Shown: positions 1 through 9,481 of the stretch, in pieces
How the letters are laid out: every line of letters begins with the position of its first letter
How positions within the stretch are numbered: position 1 is the stretch's first letter
Assembly: GCA_937958265.1 (NCBI GenBank)
Contig: CALGNX010000002.1
Span: 155,694 to 219,693, forward strand
Reading direction: 5' to 3'
DNA length: 64,000 nt
From: an uncultured Algibacter sp.
Lineage (GTDB): Bacteria; Bacteroidota; Bacteroidia; Flavobacteriales; Flavobacteriaceae
Notes under the pieces: model-generated
Seen by the model: the letters and a program-made list of their open reading frames with translations, nothing else
Told to the model about the DNA's origin: nothing
The model's database searches: none
Position numbers and translations under genes: made by a program

Positions 1-180
1 TATAAAGTAGAGGTAGATACGGCAATAGCAAATTTCTCTAAGTTTGCCCAACAGTTTGGAATTAACTATAAATTATTAAAATTGCACAACCCTTGGTTAC
101 GAGAATCTCACCTCAATAACAAATCAAGAAAACAGTATTATTTAAATATACCTAAAGCGGGGTATTATTCATTAAATTAA
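1..180 (+). CDS. C-terminal end of a LysM/lytic transglycosylase-like protein (partial)
   Basis: An open frame enters from the left edge and ends at the TAA at 178-180, giving 59 residues. The text (FAQQFGINYKLLKLHNPWL, then YYLNIPKAGYY near the end) has the feel of the LysM-like tail of flavobacterial membrane-bound lytic transglycosylases, where a peptide asking 'which position in the chain' is followed by a Y-x-L-x-I-P ending. The catalytic domain, if present, lies outside the window. The stop codon is followed directly by the ATG of the cardiolipin synthase gene with no spacer, so the two are probably co-transcribed. The family assignment is inference from a short fragment. Confidence 0.5.
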   Translation, partial: YKVEVDTAIANFSKFAQQFGINYKLLKLHNPWLRESHLNNKSRKQYYLNIPKAGYYSLN

Positions 181-1635
181 ATGACAGGCTTTTTACAGAA
201 TGATTATTGGGTCTTACTACTTATATTAAATTATTTTTTAGCTGTTTCTGCAGTTATTACTATTTTACTTAAAAACGTTAACCCTACTAAAACGCTATCA
301 TATATTATTATATTGATAGTGTTTCCGTTTTTAGGTATTCTTGTATACTATTTATTTGGGCAGGAGTACCGAAAAAATAAAATTTTTAATAGGAAAAATG
401 TCCTTAATCACAATGTTATTCAATCAATTAATAACGAATTTGAATTTAATAAACAAGAAACAAAACGTGTTGCAGATTATCTAGATAATAAAGTAAAGCT
501 AGTAAAACTTTTGTATTCTAATAAAAATGCACCACTTACGCTTAGTAACGATATTACTGTTTTTAAGGATGGAAACACTAAATTTGATAAGTTATTAGAA
601 GATCTTAATGCGGCTAAGCATCACATACATTTGGAATATTATGTTTTAAATGATGATAAAATAGGTACAAAAATAATAGACACCTTATGCGGTAAAGCGT
701 TGAAAGGTGTGGAAGTACGTTTGGTTTACGATGATGTTGGAAGTAAACTTACCTCTAAAACTAAAAATAGACTTACTAAATGCGGTGTGGAGCACCATGC
801 CTTTATGCCTGTTGTTTTTACAAAGTTTACAGGTAAAATGAATTACAGAAATCATAGAAAAATTGCAATTATAGACGGTGCAATTGGCTATGTTGGAGGT
901 ATTAATATCGCGGATATTTATTTAAATGATGAAGCATCCAACCATTTGTGGCGCGACACGCATTTACGCATAGCAGGAGAGGCTATAAAGACATTGCAAA
1001 TTCACTTTTTTACAACTTGGGATTTTGTAACCAAGCAAAAGTTTAAAACCAGTTTAGATTATTTTCCAAAATTATCTCAAAAAAATAATATAGGTATTCA
1101 AATAGCAGCTAGTGGGCCAGATACCGATTGGGCTAATATTATGGAAGCTATTTTTACAGCTATAGCAACAGCTAGAGAATACGTGTATATAACGACACCC
1201 TATTTTGTGCCAAACGACGAAATAATTACAGTTTTGCAGGTAGCATCAAAAAGTGGGGTAGATGTGCGTTTAATTATACCAAAAGAATCGGACTCTTGGG
1301 TTGTTAAACACGCTACTAACTCGTATTTAGAAAAATTGTTTGACGCTAATATTAAAGTATATAGATATACAAAAAGTTTTATCCATGCAAAAACCATGGT
1401 TGTAGATGATGTGTTTTCAACCGTAGGTACCACCAATATGGATTATCGGAGTTTTAATATTAATTTTGAAGTAAATGCCTTTATTTATGATGTTGAAACT
1501 AGTAAATTATTAAAACAGCATTTTTTAGAAGATCTTGATGATTCTGAAATGATAATAGATAAACAATGGGCGCATAGGTCGAAATTAGAGAAGTTTAAAG
1601 AATCGTTTTGTAGGCTTTGGTCGCCTTTAATTTAG
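181..1635 (+). CDS. cls: Cardiolipin synthase (phospholipase D family)
   Basis: This 484-residue protein matches the usual length of bacterial ClsA-type cardiolipin synthase, which condenses two phosphatidylglycerols into cardiolipin and glycerol at the inner membrane. Two N-terminal transmembrane segments (about residues 8-30 and 38-58) are followed by two phospholipase D catalytic motifs: HRKIAIID starting at His225 and HAKTMVVDD starting at His402. Both HxK(x)4D signatures are intact, so the enzyme should be active. The ATG directly abuts the stop codon of the preceding gene. No clear terminator follows; the next 100 bases hold only a weak inverted repeat (CCACTA/TAGTGG). Confidence 0.93.
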   Translation: MTGFLQNDYWVLLLILNYFLAVSAVITILLKNVNPTKTLSYIIILIVFPFLGILVYYLFGQEYRKNKIFNRKNVLNHNVIQSINNEFEFNKQETKRVADYLDNKVKLVKLLYSNKNAPLTLSNDITVFKDGNTKFDKLLEDLNAAKHHIHLEYYVLNDDKIGTKIIDTLCGKALKGVEVRLVYDDVGSKLTSKTKNRLTKCGVEHHAFMPVVFTKFTGKMNYRNHRKIAIIDGAIGYVGGINIADIYLNDEASNHLWRDTHLRIAGEAIKTLQIHFFTTWDFVTKQKFKTSLDYFPKLSQKNNIGIQIAASGPDTDWANIMEAIFTAIATAREYVYITTPYFVPNDEIITVLQVASKSGVDVRLIIPKESDSWVVKHATNSYLEKLFDANIKVYRYTKSFIHAKTMVVDDVFSTVGTTNMDYRSFNINFEVNAFIYDVETSKLLKQHFLEDLDDSEMIIDKQWAHRSKLEKFKESFCRLWSPLI

Positions 1636-1741
1636 ATTTTAGCAAGTATTTATATTTAATCTTTTTTTCTATAAAAGTAAGTTTTATCCACTACTTATAA
1701 ACTAGTGGGTAGGACTAGCCGTTAATTTTAAGAACCAAGCT

Positions 1742-1966
1742 TTAATTACCTGTTACTTTATTGGTAATTGTATTAAGTACTTCTGCATTTTCTATAATAT
1801 GTCTTTCTTTTAAATAAAAAGGATCGTTATAAGCTAAATGTACTTTGTTGTTTTCTTTATAAACAATAATTTTTTGAGGTAAATCAAGTACTGTTGTTGC
1901 ACTGGTTTGCATTAATGGTGTTCCTAACATCGGGTTGCCAAAAAGTATAATTTTTGAAGGAATTTT
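1742..1966 (-). pseudogene. DUF302 protein, truncated 3' remnant
   Basis: The minus strand encodes about 74 residues beginning KIPSKIILFGNPMLGTPLMQ and containing LDLPQKIIVY and YNDPFYLKERH. This is the C-terminal half of a DUF302 domain, which is normally about 130 residues. An in-frame stop lies at 1967-1969 with no start codon between it and the conserved sequence, and the N-terminal half is missing. An ATG inside the GNPMLGT motif could start a 62-residue peptide, but that would cut the domain in two. I read it as a dead remnant. Confidence 0.6.
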
Positions 1967-2298
1967 TCATAATTAACACCGCAATTTATTTAATATATAG
2001 AAATTAGTAGAGACCTTTTGCAGATCTCTATTTGTGAAAAATCAAGAAATTTCATAATTATTCAAAGAAATACTTTTTTTAAAACTATAAGTATAATCCT
2101 AAATAAATTAAAAATATAGAGCTAAAAAAGAAGATTTAAAAAATTGTTAAATGTATATAAAACTTCCAACTATAATCTTTATTTTTTATACTTATGTATT
2201 TCTGTAAAGTTGAAAACAAGGATAACGTTGTTCTAATATCAATTAAAATTCCAAGAATAATAATAAATTTAATATATAAATATTATTTTGTAGTATTC

Positions 2299-2421
2299 TC
2301 AATCTTTTCCTGAAATGCTTTTAAGTACTTCAGTAACCGTTCTAATTGAAGTCTCAATATGCTCTATTCTGTCTCCGTTAAGAGCAATTTTACGACTGTT
2401 TTCAACGAAATAAAACGTATT
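2299..2421 (-). pseudogene. Short coiled-coil-like gene remnant
   Basis: The minus strand is open for 40 codons without a start codon, between stops at 2422-2424 and 2299-2301. The peptide (for example RKIALNGDRIEHIETSIRTV) is amphipathic and looks like a coding tail rather than random AT-rich sequence. I do not recognise a family. It is probably the 3' end of a lost gene. Confidence 0.25.
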
Positions 2422-2494
2422 TTACCTGTTAATACTATTCTGTGCTATCTTGTATGTTTCATTTCTTAGCTATTATTACTTAATCTCGCAGGAT

Positions 2495-2533
2495 GGTTCA
2501 GGATAGTTTATATGCTTGTGTTGTATACTTTAG
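2495..2533 (+). promoter_or_regulatory. Candidate regulon operator and promoter of the GH106-PL25 unit
   Basis: The motif GGTTCAGGATAGTT (2495-2508) matches three other sites in the window (AGTACAGGACACGA at 11005, AGTACAGGATACAA at 17718, AGTACAGGATAGTA at 19977). Exactly 31 nt from its start lies TACTTTAG (2526-2533), a near match to the Bacteroidota -7 box TAnnTTTG. The motif therefore covers the usual -33 position. This copy is the most divergent and lies about 190 bases before the GH106 start, so it is the least certain of the four. Confidence 0.45.
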
Positions 2534-2596
2534 GCTCATGGAATTTAACTGTAAATATGGTTGGGAAAAAGAATAAAAATTTGTGCCTACTATTGA

Positions 2597-2683
2597 AAGG
2601 AAAGTTTAAACGCGCTCAATACTACTAAGTTTAAAATAACGACAGAAAGTGGGGCTATTATTGATGCCGTATTTGTTACTTAA
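2597..2683 (+). pseudogene. C-terminal remnant of an unknown secreted protein
   Basis: A 28-codon frame with no start ends at 2681-2683, 17 bases before the GH106 ATG. Its peptide (KFKITTESGAIIDAVFVT at the end) resembles the last beta-strands of a carbohydrate-active or carbohydrate-binding protein. It suggests that a gene upstream of the rhamnosidase was deleted. The assignment rests on style of sequence only. Confidence 0.3.
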
Positions 2684-2700
2684 AAGAGAGAAAAATAATA

Positions 2701-5700
2701 ATGAAAAAAAACACATTGTTTAGTGTCTTGTTGGGGTTATTAATTTTGGGGTGTGCACAACCAAAGGCGCAATACAGTCTAGAGATTTCTCTTGAACAAG
2801 GTTTTAAAAACCCACCAAACCAAGCAAAAGCAAGAACGTGGTGGCATTGGATTAGCGGAAATATCTCTAAATCTGGAATTACAAAGGATTTAGAAGCTAT
2901 GAAGGCAGTGGGCATACAAGAAGCACAATTATTTAATGTGCATTTGGGGTTTCCCGAAGGAAATATTACATATTTAAGTGATGAGTGGTTGGATTTGTTC
3001 TATTTTTCAGCCACAGAAGCCAAACGTTTGGGTTTAGAATTGACATTTCATAACGGTCCTGGTTGGTCTTCTTCTGGTGGGCCTTGGGTAACTCCAGAAA
3101 ACGCCATGCAAACGGTCGTTTTTAATGAATTGAATATTGGAGGTGGGAAACTTTTTAAAAGTGACATCCCAAAACCAGAAACAAAAATTGATTATTACAA
3201 AGATATTGCTGTTTTAGCATTTCCAAAACCAAGGTTAGCTGCAAAAATTGATGGTTTAGATTATAAGATATTATCAGATAGAATTCGTAATCATTTATTA
3301 CCAGATACCAAAGAAATTCCTGAAGCTAGCATCATCAAAAAAGAAAGCATTATTGATATTACTTCAAAACTAAATAAAGACGGCATTTTGGAATGGAATG
3401 TACCCAAGGGCGACTGGGTTATTTTACGAATTGGACATACTGCAAACGGTTCAAGAAATAGACCAGCACCAAAAGGCGGCAGAGGTTTAGAGGTCGATAA
3501 AATGTCTAAAAAAGCTTTGGATAATTATTGGAAAGATGGTGTTGAGCCTATTTTAAACAAAGTAGGGGATTTAGTAGGCACGACAGTTAACAATATTTTA
3601 ATTGATAGTTATGAAGTAGGTTCGCAAAACTGGACCTCAGGTTTTCAAAATGAATTTGAAGCGTTACGCGGCTATAGTTTAATAGATTATTTGCCAACTT
3701 TAGCAGGGTATTATGTAGAAAGTGGCGAACTAACAGAGCGTTTTCAATGGGATTTTAGAAGAACCATTGGCGATTTAATTGCTGAAAATTATTATGGGCA
3801 CTTTGCAGCATTATGTCATAACAGTAACCTAAATTTTTCAGTAGAACCGTATTGGGGACCTTTTGATAATATGCAAGTTGGTGCCAAAGGCGATATTGTA
3901 ATGTGCGAGTTTTGGAGTGGTGGGTATCCGTTTTTCGATTCTTCCAAATTTGTCTCTTCTATAGCGCATTTAAACGGTAGTAGTATTGTGGGTGCAGAGG
4001 CATTTACGGGCATTGGTGGCTGGGATAAACACCCTGCAACCATAAAAGCGATTGGAGATAGAGCTTGGGCAGAAGGCATTACGCGTTTTATTTTTCATAC
4101 CTACGTGCATCAACCTTGGGATGTTGCACCAGGCATGGCTTTAAGTTACCATGGTTATGATTTAAACCGTTTAAATACGTGGTTTCAACAAGGTAAATCT
4201 TATCTAGATTATATTGCAAAATCTCAATTTTTATTACAACAGGGTACAAACGTAGCAGATGTGTTGTTTTTTACAGGAGATTCTTCGCCAAACACCGCTT
4301 TTTTATTGCCTGAGCTTAAAAAAATGGGGTATGATTATGATATGATTGGCGCTAACAAATTAGGGGATTTAGATGTGAAAAACGGAAAAATTGTCACGAA
4401 ATTTGGAGTTGCTTATGAAGCGTTATTGTTGCCAGAAAGCGATTGGATAACGCCAAAAAGTTTAGAAATAATAGCTGCTTTGGTTAGTAAAGGCGCCAAA
4501 GTAATTGGAGCGAAACCAAAGCAATCGCCAAGTTTAACGAATTACCCTGAAAGTGATGTGTACATTAAAAAAACAGCAAATACACTTTGGGATAGTAATA
4601 CAATACAAGATATTTCGGTTGAAGAATTTTTAGAAAAAAACAGGATTACTCCAGATTTTTCTTCAAATGCAGGTAAGAGTGCCGACATTACTTTTATCCA
4701 TAGAAAAACCCCAGATGTTGATATTTATTTTATCGCGAACGCAAAAAAAGAACCCGTAACTTTTGATGCCGATTTTAGGGTAGCAAACAAGAAACCCGAA
4801 CTTTGGAATACACAAACAGGTGAAATTACAAAATTAGCAGTTTGGGAGGCTAATGAAAATAATAGCACAAACATTCCCATAACTTTAAATAGCGAGCAAT
4901 CTATATTTGTGATTTTTAGAGAAACTACAGGAAATCAAAATCATATTGTAAAAGCAACTACTAATTTAGAGCTACGAAAAGCAACGCCTTTATCAAACTT
5001 AAAAATTGTAAAAGCAGAATATGGGAACTTTTTACAAGAAGGTTTGGTTGATATTACTGATAAAGTAGCCAAAAAAGTAAAAAACGGCAAACTAACGTTT
5101 CAAATGACGAGGGCTTTCTGCGATTGTGATCCAGCTATGGGTTATGTAAAAGAGTTTCGAATGGCATATCAAATAGGGGAGGAAGTAAAACATATTCACG
5201 CTGAGGAACGCGAGTTTATGACGATTGATTCAGAAGGAAAAGGACTCAAAATTATTTCGGCAGTATTTGGCAAATTTAAAGCTGAAACCACTGGTGTGCC
5301 TAAAAATTTTCAAGCCTATAATGTTACTGAAAAAATAAATGAACAGGTATCTTCTGAACGCTATAACATTACTATTTCAGATGATTTAGTGGATGGAAAA
5401 ACACTAAAAAACGAAGCTAATTTTCTAAAAATTACTTTTGAAACCGATGGGAATACAAGAACTGAAATTATTCCTGAAGGTGAAGTTTTAAATCTAGGTA
5501 CATCATTATCAAAATCAGAAATTTATCAAAAAGATGGAAATACCCTTTGGAAAACGCCTTTTTCAGGATCTTTAACTTATCAAGCAACATCAGGAGAATC
5601 TAAAGTTGTAAAAATAAAAGTTCCTGAACCAATAGGGATTTCAGGAAATTGGAAAGTAGCGTTTCCGTTACAAAACGGAACATCAAAAAACAAAACCTAT

Positions 5701-6204
5701 AAAACATTAGTATCTTGGTCTGAAGATTCGGAAGAAGCAATTCAGCATTTTTCTGGAACAGCTATTTATGAAAAAACGTTTAATTTATCTAAAAACCAAA
5801 TTTCTCAAGAAAACGCGTTAGAATTAGATTTAGGTAGTGTTAGTATAATTGCAGAAGTTATTTTGAATAATAAAAAAGTGGCAACACTTTGGAAAAGGCC
5901 TTTTCGAGTTCTTATTAGTGACTTTGTAAAACAAGGCGAAAATACATTGCAAATTAAAGTGACTAATTTGTGGGTAAATCGTTTAATTGGCGACGAAAAA
6001 CTATCTTTGGATTATGAGCGCAAAGGAGAAAAAATTAAGTCGTTGCCAAATTGGTTAAATAATCCTGAATCTCGTGCATCTAAAAGACAAACATTTGCTT
6101 CTTGGAAACATTGGAGTAAAGATTCAGAATTGCTAACGTCTGGTTTGTTAGGTCCTGTAAAAATTAATATTCATAAAATCGTAAATCTAAAAATAGATGA
6201 ATAA
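2701..6204 (+). CDS. GH106 alpha-L-rhamnosidase, lipoprotein
   Basis: This is a 1167-residue secreted hydrolase that should remove terminal alpha-L-rhamnose from oligosaccharides. A lipoprotein signal ends at Cys18 (LLILGC). The N-terminal half is a TIM barrel with family hallmarks: WWHWISGNISKSGI near residue 45, GPGWSSSGGPWV near 120, and DSYEVGSQNWTSG around Glu305. Glu382 (VEPYWGP) and Glu433 (GAEAFTG) are further candidate catalytic or metal-binding acids. The C-terminal third has jelly-roll beta-domains typical of the family (GTAIYEKTF, LDLGSV, LWKRPF). Length agrees with characterised GH106 enzymes. It overlaps the next gene by 8 bases, so the two are co-translated. In this setting the substrate is probably ulvan-derived oligosaccharide; rhamnogalacturonan is the alternative. 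Confidence 0.9.
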   Translation: MKKNTLFSVLLGLLILGCAQPKAQYSLEISLEQGFKNPPNQAKARTWWHWISGNISKSGITKDLEAMKAVGIQEAQLFNVHLGFPEGNITYLSDEWLDLFYFSATEAKRLGLELTFHNGPGWSSSGGPWVTPENAMQTVVFNELNIGGGKLFKSDIPKPETKIDYYKDIAVLAFPKPRLAAKIDGLDYKILSDRIRNHLLPDTKEIPEASIIKKESIIDITSKLNKDGILEWNVPKGDWVILRIGHTANGSRNRPAPKGGRGLEVDKMSKKALDNYWKDGVEPILNKVGDLVGTTVNNILIDSYEVGSQNWTSGFQNEFEALRGYSLIDYLPTLAGYYVESGELTERFQWDFRRTIGDLIAENYYGHFAALCHNSNLNFSVEPYWGPFDNMQVGAKGDIVMCEFWSGGYPFFDSSKFVSSIAHLNGSSIVGAEAFTGIGGWDKHPATIKAIGDRAWAEGITRFIFHTYVHQPWDVAPGMALSYHGYDLNRLNTWFQQGKSYLDYIAKSQFLLQQGTNVADVLFFTGDSSPNTAFLLPELKKMGYDYDMIGANKLGDLDVKNGKIVTKFGVAYEALLLPESDWITPKSLEIIAALVSKGAKVIGAKPKQSPSLTNYPESDVYIKKTANTLWDSNTIQDISVEEFLEKNRITPDFSSNAGKSADITFIHRKTPDVDIYFIANAKKEPVTFDADFRVANKKPELWNTQTGEITKLAVWEANENNSTNIPITLNSEQSIFVIFRETTGNQNHIVKATTNLELRKATPLSNLKIVKAEYGNFLQEGLVDITDKVAKKVKNGKLTFQMTRAFCDCDPAMGYVKEFRMAYQIGEEVKHIHAEEREFMTIDSEGKGLKIISAVFGKFKAETTGVPKNFQAYNVTEKINEQVSSERYNITISDDLVDGKTLKNEANFLKITFETDGNTRTEIIPEGEVLNLGTSLSKSEIYQKDGNTLWKTPFSGSLTYQATSGESKVVKIKVPEPIGISGNWKVAFPLQNGTSKNKTYKTLVSWSEDSEEAIQHFSGTAIYEKTFNLSKNQISQENALELDLGSVSIIAEVILNNKKVATLWKRPFRVLISDFVKQGENTLQIKVTNLWVNRLIGDEKLSLDYERKGEKIKSLPNWLNNPESRASKRQTFASWKHWSKDSELLTSGLLGPVKINIHKIVNLKIDE

Positions 6205-7615
6205 AACACAGTTAATACTCAAATTATGTATTTGCCTTTTGTTGGTAGGATGTAATTCCAATAAAAAAGCGTTATCAAAAAGTATAAAAACAGATTCGTT
6301 AGTTGAATATTTTGCAGATAATGGTTTTGGTAACGCTGTTGCTGTTGTTCAGCATCCTGCAGGAATCCATCATAAAGGCATAACGTATGTTTGTTATCAA
6401 GGGCCATTAGAAGATCCTTATGTAGCTTCTTATAATCACAAAACAAAAGAATGGAAAGGCCCTTTTAAAGCAGGTATTAGTGAAATGGGTAAAGATCCAA
6501 GTCGTAAGAAAAAAATAGATAATCATGGAAAGCCCTCAATGATTATTGATAATGCAGGATACATTCATATTGCGTTTGGTGGTCATGGCGGTATGCCTAA
6601 ACATGGTAAAAACCTTTTGGGAAACCATCATTACGGGAAAAATTTACACGCGGTTTCAAAAAAACCTTTAGATATTTCTAGTTGGGAAACAAAAAGTACC
6701 ATTTCACCATTTGGCACTTATAATCAGTTTGTGAAAATGGATAATGGCGATATTTATTTGTTTTACAGGCATGGTGCGCATAGAAGTAATTGGGTGTATC
6801 AAAAATCGGTAGATAATGGTATTACTTTTGAAGCGCCAGTCTCGTTTTTAAAGCACAAAAAGAGAATGGATATTGAAGCTGAGGATTCGTGGTATCCTTT
6901 AATTACTAAAGGAAAAGGAGATAATCTAGTTGTAGCTTTCGATTATCATATTTGTAGAAATAACAAAAATAGCCAGGACAAACGTGGTCATATTCCAGAA
7001 CGACATAATTTGTATTATATGGTTTTCAATACAAAAAATAATGAGTGGAAAAATGTTAAAAATGAAACGTTGCAAATGCCGCTTACAAAAGAAGTGGCAG
7101 ATGAAAAAGCCCTGATTACAAACACAGGTACTAATTGGACATTTCAAGCTATTACAGACGTAGACCCAAATGGAAACCCGCATGTTGCTATAACAGTTGG
7201 TGCAGATATAGGTGAGAAAAGAAGCGCACCAAAACAAATGCATTATTTTAAATGGAATGGTGAAAATTGGATAGAAAATAAAAAGACTAAATTCCCTAAG
7301 GGAAATGGCAATTTGAAAGTAGTATCTGCTAAGCATGTAAGCTTGTATTTAACAGAAAGGGATGCTAATGGTGTAGGAGAGGTTAGCAGATGGGATAGTT
7401 TTAATGCAGGAGAAACGTTTAAAAAAGAAGCGGTGTTTTTGCGTCGGGAAAATGTAAGCTTTGCTATATCATCTTTAATTGATAATGCACATCCAGATGC
7501 GAGAATTATTGTAGCCGAAAGACAAATGGAAACAGATTACAGAAAAATGTATCTTTTGGGCGATAGTGGGCCTATTAAGCGTTCTGAAAAAGAAACTAAA
7601 GTATTAAAAAAATAA
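6197..7615 (+). CDS. PL25-type ulvan lyase, lipoprotein (BNR_4 propeller)
   Basis: This 472-residue protein has a lipoprotein signal ending at Cys19 (LLLVGC) and a seven-bladed propeller of the BNR_4 type. His110 (DNHGKP), His130 (GGHGG), Tyr175 (GTYNQF), Arg191 (YRHGAH) and Tyr233 (SWYPL) have the same spacing as the catalytic His/His/Tyr/Arg/Tyr set I recall for the PL25 ulvan lyase PLSV_3936 (123, 143, 188, 204, 246), with a constant offset of 13. It should cleave the rhamnose-3-sulfate to uronic acid bond of ulvan by beta-elimination. The start codon lies inside the end of the GH106 gene. It is followed by a 320-base gap and the sulfatase gene. The family match is from memory and residue spacing. 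Confidence 0.82.
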   Translation: MNKTQLILKLCICLLLVGCNSNKKALSKSIKTDSLVEYFADNGFGNAVAVVQHPAGIHHKGITYVCYQGPLEDPYVASYNHKTKEWKGPFKAGISEMGKDPSRKKKIDNHGKPSMIIDNAGYIHIAFGGHGGMPKHGKNLLGNHHYGKNLHAVSKKPLDISSWETKSTISPFGTYNQFVKMDNGDIYLFYRHGAHRSNWVYQKSVDNGITFEAPVSFLKHKKRMDIEAEDSWYPLITKGKGDNLVVAFDYHICRNNKNSQDKRGHIPERHNLYYMVFNTKNNEWKNVKNETLQMPLTKEVADEKALITNTGTNWTFQAITDVDPNGNPHVAITVGADIGEKRSAPKQMHYFKWNGENWIENKKTKFPKGNGNLKVVSAKHVSLYLTERDANGVGEVSRWDSFNAGETFKKEAVFLRRENVSFAISSLIDNAHPDARIIVAERQMETDYRKMYLLGDSGPIKRSEKETKVLKK

Positions 7616-7936
7616 ACGAAACCCGAACTCTGTAAGCCACAGGAGAACATAGTGTTATTTTGTAACTAAAATTATGTTGTGCTATAAAAATATTATTATT
7701 TTGGATAATAGTAGTGTGAAATTTTAAATGGTTAAAACATCATTTTCTAAAAATTAGATAAATGTAAACTAAATAGCACCAATTATTTATAGCTTATTTT
7801 AAGTGGTAATTGGTATGATAAAACAAGAGGAGGATACAGGTTTTTTAAACGTTTCGTTTCTTTAAAGTAGCTTGTTAAAACAGTTGGTTTAAATAGATTT
7901 TAATATATAAAACAAGTGATAATAAAATAGATTATA
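7616..7936. other. Intergenic region between lyase and sulfatase
   Basis: No gene is visible. It contains the 35-base repeat at 7781-7815 (listed separately). I found no convincing terminator and no clear copy of the AGTACAGGATA motif, so it is open whether the sulfatase belongs to the same transcript. Confidence 0.5.
7781..7815 (+). repeat. Single arm of the palindromic repeat family
   Basis: This 35-base stretch, ending in GGTAATTGGTA, matches 19740-19774 at 31 of 35 positions. At 19.6-19.8 kb the same sequence forms one arm of a roughly 160-bp inverted repeat. Here only one arm is present, so this is a solo or decayed copy. Confidence 0.6.
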
Positions 7937-9439
7937 ATGCGTAAAATAGTTGTTGTTGTTGTTATTGGCTTAGTATTTGGTGCTTGTACATCTAATTTAT
8001 TTAAGCAAACAGTAGCTTCAAGAGAAAATTTAAAACCTAATGTGTTATTTATTTCTATTGATGATTTAAATACTTGGATAAGCCCAATTCATCATTTTTC
8101 GAATGTAAAAACGCCTAATTTCAATAGATTGGCAAAAATGGGAGTAACGTTTACAAATGCACATGTACAGGCACCATTATGTGGGCCGTCCAGAGCTTCT
8201 GTAATGACTGGTTTACGCCCCTCAACCACTGGTATTTATGGCATGATACCTGATGATGAAATTAGAAGAGAAGGAAACCCTGCTACAAAGGATATTACTT
8301 TTTTGCCAGAATATTTTAAAGAAAATGGGTATCATACTATGGGAATCGGGAAATTATTTCATACCCATGCTCCAGAAAATGTTTTTGAAGAATCTGGAGG
8401 CCGTGTTAAAGGTTTTGGCCCATACCCTAAAGAACGCTTTGTTTGGGACGGCTTTGGAGTCTCAAAAATAAAAGAAAATAAAGGGAAATATGGCAGAACA
8501 AGTACAGATTGGGGTGCTTTTCCAGAAAATGATACGTTAATGCCAGATCATCAATCTGTAAATTGGGCAATAGAAAGGTTACAAAGAAATTATGAGAAAC
8601 CCTTTTTTATGGGGCTTGGTTTTTTACGTGTTCATGTGCCTTTATATGTGCCTCAAAAATGGTTCGATTTGTATCCTTTAGCTGAAATTGAAACACCGCC
8701 ATATAAAGCAGATGATTTAAATGATATTCCGGATATTGGTTTGAAAATTAACGATTTACCAATGATGCCAACTACAGAATGGGCAAAAGAGAGTGGCGAA
8801 TGGAAAAAAATTGTGCAAGCTTATTTAGCCTGTATCAGTTATGTGGATTATGAGTTAGGTAGAGTTTTAGATGCTTTAGAAAGTAGTAAATATGCCAGTA
8901 ATACTGTTGTTGTTTTATGGTCGGACCACGGATATCGTTTGGGAGAAAAGGGAACCTTTGCTAAACACGCCCTTTGGGAAACAGCTACAAAAGCACCATT
9001 GCTATTTTCAGGACCTAATTTACCAAAAGGAAAGAAAATTGAAGCACCAGTAGAAATGCTTTCTATGTACCCAACGTTATTAGAATTATGTGGTTTAAAA
9101 CCCTATAGTAAGAATGAAGGGATTAGTTTAGTTTCCTTAATGAAAACTGGGAAGTCTAGAAAGGCACCTTTTGCATTAACTACTTTTGGGAAAAACAATC
9201 ATGCTATTAAAAAAGATGGTTTTAGATATATACAATATGAAGATGGTACTCAGGAATTTTACGACCACCACTTAGATCCTAATGAATGGACTAATGAAGT
9301 AAATAACCCAAAATACAAGAGTGAGATTGAAGAAATAAAACAATTTTTACCTAAAGTTAATGCAGATTGGGATGAAAAATCTAAATACACATTTCAACCT
9401 TATTTTGTAAATCAAAAAGCAAAAAATAAAAAGGGCTAG
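7937..9439 (+). CDS. S1 family sulfatase, lipoprotein (iduronate-2-sulfatase-like)
   Basis: A 500-residue sulfatase with lipobox FGAC (Cys17). The catalytic signature LCGPSRASVMTG carries Cys82, which is converted to formylglycine by an anaerobic or aerobic maturase encoded elsewhere. The N-terminal metal-binding DD (SIDDLN), the SDHGYRLGEKG metal/substrate motif and KHALWE follow the iduronate-2-sulfatase type arrangement (S1_7-like). It probably desulfates uronic acid or rhamnose residues of ulvan oligosaccharides in the periplasm or on the cell surface. Its neighbours, the lyase and rhamnosidase upstream, support this. It converges with the GntR regulator gene 42 bases away. The exact sulfate position cannot be read from the sequence. 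Confidence 0.88.
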   Translation: MRKIVVVVVIGLVFGACTSNLFKQTVASRENLKPNVLFISIDDLNTWISPIHHFSNVKTPNFNRLAKMGVTFTNAHVQAPLCGPSRASVMTGLRPSTTGIYGMIPDDEIRREGNPATKDITFLPEYFKENGYHTMGIGKLFHTHAPENVFEESGGRVKGFGPYPKERFVWDGFGVSKIKENKGKYGRTSTDWGAFPENDTLMPDHQSVNWAIERLQRNYEKPFFMGLGFLRVHVPLYVPQKWFDLYPLAEIETPPYKADDLNDIPDIGLKINDLPMMPTTEWAKESGEWKKIVQAYLACISYVDYELGRVLDALESSKYASNTVVVLWSDHGYRLGEKGTFAKHALWETATKAPLLFSGPNLPKGKKIEAPVEMLSMYPTLLELCGLKPYSKNEGISLVSLMKTGKSRKAPFALTTFGKNNHAIKKDGFRYIQYEDGTQEFYDHHLDPNEWTNEVNNPKYKSEIEEIKQFLPKVNADWDEKSKYTFQPYFVNQKAKNKKG

Positions 9440-9481
9440 TTTAAATTAAGGAAGTGATTAAAAAGTAATATAGTAAATAAC

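Larger units (their letters stand above)
1967..2700. other. Gene-poor region with decayed coding fragments
   Basis: There is no intact gene here. The base composition is very AT-rich. Two short remnant frames (2299-2421 on the minus strand, 2597-2683 on the plus strand) and the candidate regulatory site at 2495-2533 are the only structures I can support. They are listed separately. Confidence 0.6.

Noticed and set aside
6926..7336. 136-codon frame opposite the lyase
   Set aside because: It lies fully inside the PL25-type gene on the other strand, with no start signals or family features.
7825..7860. GGATACAGG before the sulfatase as a fifth regulon site
   Set aside because: The order of bases differs from AGTACAGGATA, and no -7 box occurs at 31 nt.
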